Source: Chromera velia (lineage: Eukaryota; Sar; Chromeraceae). Taken from it: a stretch of 39,168 nucleotides of DNA. Under the pieces are notes generated by a model that was not told the DNA's origin, made no database searches, and worked only from the letters and a program-made list of their open reading frames with translations. Within the stretch, counting starts at the first letter, position 1. Each line of letters begins with the position of its first letter. The position numbers and the translations under genes were made by a program. Of this stretch, positions 32,628 through 39,168 are shown in pieces. The stretch lies in the NCBI GenBank assembly GCA_018398765.1, contig JAHBMJ010000823.1:1-39168 (forward strand), read 5' to 3'.

Positions 32628-33414
32628 CCTCAGTGTGTGACCTAACTTACTCTAACTGTTTCATCACACCTATTTGTATCATTAGAAGGTATTGTGTCAC
32701 AATTTGAATTGTGTTACACTATAGTTTCAGTATAAAGTGGTCTGAGCGACTTCTTAGAAGCTTGCGGCTGCTGCATCTTGTGATGCATTCGTCTGTGAAG
32801 GGATTAATCATTAAGAGTTCAGAGGAAAGACTGTTTTCCCGAGAGGATCCGAAAGGCAAGTAAGTTGTTGATAGATCGATCATGCAGAGTCCGAGTCAGA
32901 CTGGTTCATGACGTCTGTTTTTGACTTGTTATATGCATGCACAGATGTCGCGGATCTGCATGGGACGCATTCCTAGGATCATTCAAGGTTTGCCAGTGCC
33001 TCGCGCGTTGGTGGGGACCGCCCGACACCAGACGAAAACTCTGTCTGCGCCTGTGTGCTCTATCAGACTATAGGTCTCTCTTTCAACTCACCCCTTGAGC
33101 AATGACGCTTAGTCTGAGCGGGAAGAAGAGAAGGAAGAAGAAAAGGCGAAAGAACGGGAGGCCGAAGGAAGGAACGGATGAGCCTTTCTGAGTGGACAGG
33201 GTAGAGATGGAAAGAAGGAAATTCAGCAAACAAACAAACAAACAAAAACAAATAAACAAAGCTGAAAGCTTTGAACTGATGGACAAAGGAAGCTCAAGAA
33301 CAAACGAGCTCGGTTTGAAATGCGGAATACACCCAGCCAGCATAATTACAATTAACACATGCGCCTCAAACCGGCTTTCAAAGACCGAAGTGGATCGATC
33401 TTTTCCCTAGGCTT
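32628..33414. other. Intergenic sequence downstream of two genes
   Basis: An imperfect palindrome GTGTCACAATT / GAATTGTGTTACAC lies at 32694-32719. A CAAACAAACAAACAAA tract is at 33229-33260. No coding segment with splice sites was found. Confidence 0.4.
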
Positions 33415-36324
33415 TCATCCAGGCAGAAAAGCCACTCGTCGGAGGCGGGCAAGGGAGTCCCCGAGCCTCTCCTGGCGATGCTGCAATTTTCTCAGCGTCG
33501 CCGTGACACTGTCCGACTGCGCCTCCCCCACCCAACTCTGTCTCTGCCTCACAGCAGTCATTTCTGCGAAACACGCCGTGATCATCTCTGAGCAGACCTG
33601 CAGAGGACTCTTCTGATCCCTGTCAAGTCCCCACAGAAGCTCTCTAGCGTCTCTGTCTCCCTCTATTTTCTCAATCAGTTTCTGGAGGAAATGGGGCGCC
33701 TCGAGGACCTCAGGGTAATGGAGGACGCTGGACCCTTCGTTGTCCCTCAGATTCGCTTTCGTGCCCCGTCGTGCAACGGGCAGCAGAGACAGCAATTGGT
33801 CGGCCCACCCCTTGCCGCAATTTCTGCAGGCTACGTGCAAGGGCAACGTCACGCTTCCGTCTCCATTCACGTGGGCGTCACCCGAAGGAGCCGAGAGAGA
33901 CGGGGGGACAGGGAGATGGGCAGCCGCCTCTTTGTCGAGTTTCTTGATGGCGATGAACTCTGTCAACACCGCGTGCGCACGGGACAGGGGGACTCCGAAG
34001 TCCCGCACGGCGCTCATCAGCTTTGTGTGCAGGGGGACAAACCGGACGCCCTCGTTCAGACGGGAACAGAGGCCATCCAGCCAGTGTATCTGCAAGCACG
34101 GCAGAGATATCGTGTCCCAGATGAATACATAGGAAAGGGGAAGAAGACAATGCACAAAAAAGAAAAGTTGTTGTCTGCTCATGCAGAAGCACGTACGTAG
34201 AAAAGCACTGTTTCAACTCGTTTCCTACCATGCATACAGCTCCTCTCCATGTAAGGTTCAACTTGCACGCCTATCTTTTCATGCAGACATGCAATTGCTC
34301 GCAATCGTTGAGCGGGTGGAAGCGTGCGTGGATGCCAAAGGTCAGTACACGGACCTAGACACGGACTCTGACGTGTATGAGTGTGTGTGAACGAAGGACG
34401 GGGCAGGACCAGTGGAAGGGAGGGGGAACTTTTGGAAGAAGAGCAGGGCGGGGGAGAGGAAACTGGGGGGGCAAAGAGGAGTGGATGGTCAGATGAAAGG
34501 ATACTGGAATAGAGGTGAGTGGATGGGAAAGGAGATAGCATTTAGGGTGGGTGGAAACACAAAAGTAAAGGAATGTGAATGAAGCAAGACACTCACCCCC
34601 TCATGATCACGCGCATCCCCGTCTGCCCCTGCCTCCAGGAGGAGAACGAAAATGTCTGGAAAGCCGGCAACATGGAGGGCGCTTTGGCCCTTTTTGTTTG
34701 TCAGCCTCACCAAACGTTTGACAGAGGGGGAAGACGAGAAACTGAGCCCCCGTCTCAGATTCGGTCGGGAATTTGAATTTCCTCCTCCATTGGCAGGAGA
34801 AGCAGAGTGGCTGACAGCTGGTGAGTAGTCGGGGGACTCTGAATCATCAGAGAAGGGAGGGGAGGCGGAAATCCCCCCTATAACCAATGAGGCTTCTGTG
34901 GAAGCTTCTAACTTGCCCTCTCTCTGATCTTTTCTGAACGTCTCCCACAAAACCGACTGCGCCTCTTTGAAATTTGCCTGCACGTCGCTCCACTTGGACA
35001 CCCTCGCGAGACGGTGCAGAATCGACTCACCGTCTCCGTCAACGGCACAAGGGTCGCAGCCTAGGAAGATGAGAGACGAGGGGGTCACGCGTGAGGGTCT
35101 TTTTGCGACGTACAGAGGGAGATGGAGTGTAGGCACTCCGTTTTTCTCCCCCACCACCTCCGACTGCTTCGTTGTGCTTTGGGTGATCTTCTCTGTGACG
35201 TTGCATCTTTCTTTGAGAAGAGACGGCTCTATCTCGGCAAGCACTCGGACAAAGGACGGCGCGTCCCACGTGACTGCTGTCTGCAGGGCAGTCGTATCGG
35301 CATATAATTCCTTTTTGGGTATTCGGCTGCCCCCCCCTTGACCAAGGGAGGAAGAAGACGACGAAGAGACGGAAGGAAGAGACGGCCTCCGGGATCCCCC
35401 CCCACCCCCCTCCCTCACCTCCTCCCCACCATTCCCCCCCCCTCCTCCTCCACCACCCAGACAACCTAATTTCGCCCCACTGAGGGGCAAATCTCTCTCC
35501 CGCCACGTGAGAACTTTTTGTTTCTTCGCAGTCTCACCAAACTTTTTCTGCAGCTCCTCAAACACTTTTTCCTTTTTCTGCAGCTGCTCCCCTCTCTTCT
35601 CCAGCTCCTCTGCTTGTGTCTGTGACTGCGGCTGTCCCTGCTGCCCCTCACGCTCTGCTGTTCTCTGTTTTGCCGCTATCTGCTGCCGTTCTGCGTGAAT
35701 CTCATTCTCAATGTGACCAAAGACAGAGGCCGCCATATGCAGGGGGGTGAGGGCACTTTTGTTTAACTGTACGTCAAGTCTCGCCCCCCCCTCAAGAAGG
35801 GCAGGGAGAATCTGACACAGTGCGGGAAGACAGTCCAGGCCCCACTCGGACAAACAGTCCAAGGAGGTGGTCACGAGGGTCTTCTTGTTCCTAGGCTCGG
35901 AATCCAAACCCAGTCTGTCAAGCTCCAAGCCGTTTTCGTACATCTGCTGCGTGATGAGGCAGCCCTCTGCGAAGAATTCTTTGAGCACCCTCGCATTTGT
36001 GAGACGCGGCTTGTCCTTTTTCTTTGTGTCGGAATCGTTTGGGATTGGGTCGGGTTTCAGGTCTTCTTCCGCATCGAATTGCCATGTCTGCCGCACCCGT
36101 TGCAACAGCTCTACAAAGACGCAACGGTGGAAGGGCAGCGTCTCGCGACTGCCACAACGCATTTCGGAAAGCAAACATTCTTTGAATGCGCCTGGGATTC
36201 TGGTTTGCAGGTGACAGTCTCTGGCAACGAGCTTCAGGATATTGAACCCAGACAGAGTCACGAAGCCAGACCCATGCAAAACCACAATCGAAAGTGCCTC
36301 AGCATTCCGTGCCGCAGCACTCAT
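33415..36324 (-). CDS. Ankyrin-repeat-like protein, two exons
   Basis: Exons 36324-34597 and 34089-33415 join in phase 0 (donor GGG|GTGAGT, acceptor GCTTGCAG|ATA), giving about 800 residues. Ankyrin-type signatures are scattered: SALTPLHMAASVFGH, TALQTAVTWDAPSFVRVLAE, GESILHRLARVSKW, GQSALHVAGFPDIFVLLLEA followed by GADGDARDHEG, and VTLPLHVACRNCGKGWADQL with ANLRDNEGSSVLHYPEVL. A coiled coil (AEELEKRGEQLQKKEKVFEE) and a poly-Gly/poly-Ser linker interrupt them. The repeats are degenerate and widely spaced, unlike a compact ankyrin stack. It is probably a cytoplasmic or nuclear binding protein; partners are unknown. Start is the first ATG; the frame extends upstream without one, so a short 5' exon is possible. 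It is transcribed away from SPT16. Confidence 0.78.
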
Positions 36325-37180
36325 CGATTCAGGCAGAAAAAAATCGCGTGCCTGCCTCAGATCTCTATAGGAAGAATGCGGAAAGACCAAAGGAAGAGCG
36401 GATCGCAGCGCAGCGCAGGGTGTCCAACGAAGGACACCGCTTCCTTAATTCCGGTGTTCCGTCTCCTAATCGAGAATGAAGAAGAGACGGCGGAAGAAAA
36501 ATGTGGAAAATCCCCTTCACGTCGGACCACCAGCTTAGTGAGACATCATGTTTCTCTGTTCGGACTATTCGATCACTGGCGGACAGGTTTGGTATTAATA
36601 TGAACACCTTCGATCACAAGCTTTTGTACAAAACATCAGACTCGGATGGTAGGCTCAGACTATCTCAGACTTGCAATGACTTGCATGACATGCATTGACA
36701 TGCATGCAGAGCCATTCCGAGCCTCGATCCACACGCGGCCCCGTGAGGCGCGACCGCAATGAATAAAGCTATAGGGCTTCCCAGCGCGCCGCAAAAATTG
36801 AATGCCCGACGTCCGCGCGTCGCCGACATATGCATTCCTGTTCTGAGTCCGATCTGTCGAACTGTGACTCGATCACAAACACACTTTGAGTGCAAATTCT
36901 GCGCTGAGCATCTCGCGATCGTGCGCTGTGAGTGGCCTACTGCGTGACGCACCTGTCAGCCCAATTTCTGTTTCGTCCTTCTCTGCTCGTGTGTGCACGT
37001 AGTTTTCATTTAGAAGTCAGAGAAATCCAGCTGGACTTTTGACAGAGGAGCGGGTGGCGGGTCGATCCATCCTCTTTCTCCGGCTGTTTTTCTTGTCCTT
37101 TCGCGCCATTCCAAAGAGAATTAAAGAAAGCCAGGTGTTTGCATTTTTGAGAAAGCAGTCACTTGAAGAAGGAAAACAAG
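36325..37180. promoter_or_regulatory. Shared spacer between divergent ankyrin-like and SPT16 genes
   Basis: The two start codons are 856 bp apart and face away from each other, so both promoters should lie here. TGCATGCA at 36701 is preceded by GCATGACATGCATTGACA, giving several closely spaced GCATG half sites. A CpG-containing block lies at about 36780-36830. No TATA or initiator can be assigned. Confidence 0.4.
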
Positions 37181-39037
37181 ATGGCAGACCTCGACACTCA
37201 GCAGTTCGTTGATCGGATGTCCAAAATCCTGGAGGCCTGGGAGGCGGGGTTCGAGACCGAGGGCTCCCCCTGGCACCAGGTAGACGTCTTCGCTCTGGTG
37301 CACGGGAAGTCATCAGAGGTGATGGCATGTCCGAAGACCGCAGCTGCACAGTCAGTCAGTTTTCCTCTCTGTGCGTGACAGCGGAGGAATGTCTTGAGTT
37401 TCCCCCCTCTGGAGAGAGGGACTCTCTTCCCTCCTTTTTCTCTTCTGGACCCCCTGCGGTTGTGTCACGGTTTTCCTCCAACGGCATTGCAATGAATGCA
37501 GGTCCTGGCTGACTGGATGGGAGCTTCCCGACACGGTCACCCTGTTCGGAAGAGACGGAAAGATCCTCTTCGTCACGGGCCCCAAGAAGAGTCAGTCTGC
37601 CCGTCTGCCTGCCATTTTTTTCCTCTTTGCTGCGGTGCAACTCCAAGGAAAGATGTGCCGATGTGGAGCTGGTGCAGAGAGTGAGAGAAGGCATGATGCT
37701 CCTTCCATTCCTTGGTTTTCTTTTTTTGTTGCGGCTTCTTAAAAGAGGACCCCGGTGCTCACTCGTTTCTTTGCTTCCACTTGCTGTTAGCGCAAGCAGT
37801 CTTACGGCTTCCATACCGCTTTGCTGTTGCCTTCCTTTGTCAACGAACCCTACCTGCTGTCTCCCAACGTGTCTTCGCGTGGCTCTCCTTGTATTGGTTT
37901 GTTTGCGGGTGTGTATGTGAGTGTGAGTGTGTAAGGGTATGGATGTGTTTGTCTGGGTACCTCCTGCTGCTGCAAGCATGTGTCCTCACGTGATCGAGAA
38001 GTCTTCTTTTTTTCCTGCTTCGACTTCATGGTCTCTGATGAAAGGTAACTATGTGAACCCCCCGCCCATTTCTATCTGCCTGTCTGTCTGGAAGACGGGA
38101 GAAGAAAGAAAGAAACGTATGGTCATTCTTTCTTTCTGTGTGTCTGCATGCATGCAGTCACTGCTTTGAGCCCCGTGAAGGACGCTTGGGAGGCCAGCAA
38201 GGAGGGCAGGACGATGGAACTAGTGCCCAAACCCGCAAGCCAGGAGGAGAGCAAGAAAGCTTTCGGCAGCTTCTGCGAAAGCGAAGACGTCAGTCAGATC
38301 ACATCAGACCGCAGCATCCATCCGGTCAGAAGGAATGCAGCAGGTTACTCTTCATGCCTGACTCACAGCCCTCACAGCCCTGTCAGCAGAAAAAGGATAG
38401 GAGGGGCGGAGGAAAAAAGCAAGAGAGCGAATTCCGGTTCCTGTCCCGTTTGTTTCTTGCTTGTTCGCTTCCTTTTGTTCCTTCCTTCTGTCAAGACCTT
38501 TTTCCCTCCCTCCGCTTTTTCTTCAAACCAACGAACAGTCTGGGCGCCCCTTCCTCTTCCCTTCTCTTCACTGCCCCTACCCTGTGCATCCCCCCCCCGC
38601 AGACCATCCTCGGCGTGATCCCCGTCAAGGCACAGCCTGAAGGTCTGTCAGTCGGTCGGTCGGTTGCTCTCTCGACGGTATGCGATTGGCGAAGCAACAC
38701 GGAAGGAAGTTGTGCGATCAATTTAGAGATAAATTCTCCTGCTAGTCTGTAAGCAGAAATGAGGATTTCTTTTGTGGGTCTGATGAATGCATGTTCCCTT
38801 CCTCTGTCTCTCTTCCTTGCTGATGCTGCAGGAGAGTTAGCAATCGCCTTCCAGGCCTGGCGAGAGGGGTGTAAGGAAGGGACGGAACGGTCTGTGTCTG
38901 CAGGGATATCCCGTCTCCTTGCGACAAGAGCGGAGGGGGAGGAGGCGAACGTCAAGGCGGCAGCAGCAGTCACTGCCCAGGTTGCCAAGACCGTCTTGCT
39001 GAAGCGCCTGATGGACGTAATTGATTCGGAGGAAAAG
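37181..39037 (+). CDS. SPT16: FACT complex subunit SPT16, N-terminal part (runs off the window)
   Basis: Five exons with matching phases: 37181-37350, 37502-37590, 38158-38288, 38603-38642, 38832-39037; 212 residues so far, close to the length of the same region in animal SPT16. SPT16 is the large subunit of FACT, which displaces and redeposits H2A-H2B during transcription and replication. The sequence covers the aminopeptidase-like N-lobe: MADLDTQQFVDRMSKILEAW, VDVFALVHGKSSEV, SWLTGWELPDTVTLFGRDGK then ILFVTGPKK (family: TWLFGYELTDTIMVF), TILGVIPVKAQPEGELAIAF, and the start of the M24-like domain, TAQVAKTVLLKRLMDVIDSE then EK (family: ERVMEIVDADEK). In the family the peptidase fold is catalytically dead and binds histones. 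The donor at 39038 (GTCGGT) leads into an intron cut by the window edge. The start is the first ATG, preceded by AACAAG. Confidence 0.93.
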
Positions 39038-39168
39038 GTCGGTCGGTCGGTCCCTCCCTCTCTTTTTCTCTCTCTCTCTCTCTGTCATTTCTGTCTCTGC
39101 CTTTTTCCCTACTTCGAATTCTCCCAACTTATTTTGAGTCCGATTCTCTCCCTCCCCCCCCCCCCCCC
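39038..39168. other. SPT16 intron, truncated by the window end
   Basis: Begins GTCGGTCGGTCGG, includes a CT dinucleotide tract and ends in a run of at least fifteen C at the window edge. The following SPT16 exons are outside. Confidence 0.85.

Noticed and set aside
34255-34400. Possible extra exon between the two ankyrin-gene exons
   Set aside because: Exons 1 and 2 already join in phase 0 with good sites, and the candidate has stops or weak sites in the required frame.
37627-37993. Frames between SPT16 exons 2 and 3, including a DVELVQRVREG stretch
   Set aside because: The phase does not match the exon 2 donor, and direct splicing to 38158 gives a better SPT16 alignment.
1-39168. tRNA, rRNA and CRISPR arrays
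   Set aside because: No tRNA B-box context with cloverleaf arms, no rRNA-like sequence and no regularly spaced repeat-spacer structure were found by eye; weak or split tRNAs could be missed.

Overview
This is nuclear eukaryotic DNA: genes are broken by GT-AG spliceosomal introns and separated by long simple-sequence arrays. The gene content (FACT subunit SPT16, an EF-hand-like MscS channel, modular type I polyketide synthase pieces), the microsatellite load and the many TGCATGCA octamers (an AP2-type motif in apicomplexans) suggest a photosynthetic alveolate, perhaps a chromerid such as Chromera. That assignment is inference. Many 5' splice sites read GTCAGT instead of GTRAGT.

Layout. 1-4 kb: compound CTCA/CAGA satellite, a CTGA array and G-rich spacer. 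4.05-7.23 kb (+): two-exon gene for a charged, low-complexity protein. 7.2-10.9 kb: AT-rich decayed sequence, GAAA/CA/GA arrays and two minisatellites. 10.9-13.1 kb: a compact pair of convergent ORFs between GATCGAT-rich flanks. Both proteins begin with a DPYAD motif, and the left pair of ORFs overlaps at a canonical -1 slippery heptamer followed by a possible stem. I recognise none of these proteins. 13.1-17.6 kb: no convincing gene. 17.66-22.07 kb (-): complete four-exon MscS-family channel. 22.8-23.76 kb: a broken gene of unknown function. 24.08-26.4 kb (+): polyketide synthase pieces in the order KR, ACP, truncated KS. 27.6-32.0 kb (+): many very small exons of an unknown disordered protein, embedded in duplicated exon-intron modules. 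32.47-32.63 kb: a small element with inverted terminal repeats. 33.4-36.3 kb (-): two-exon ankyrin-like protein. 37.18-39.04 kb (+): first five exons of SPT16, which runs off the right edge.

Functional links. The genes do not form an obvious pathway. The ankyrin gene and SPT16 are divergent and share an 856-bp spacer that is probably a double promoter. The PKS region has the order expected between two modules (KR-ACP then KS), but the KS lacks its N-terminal third including the active cysteine, so it looks like a rearranged or decaying locus. Exon models were checked by hand for matching intron phases; there was no transcript evidence.
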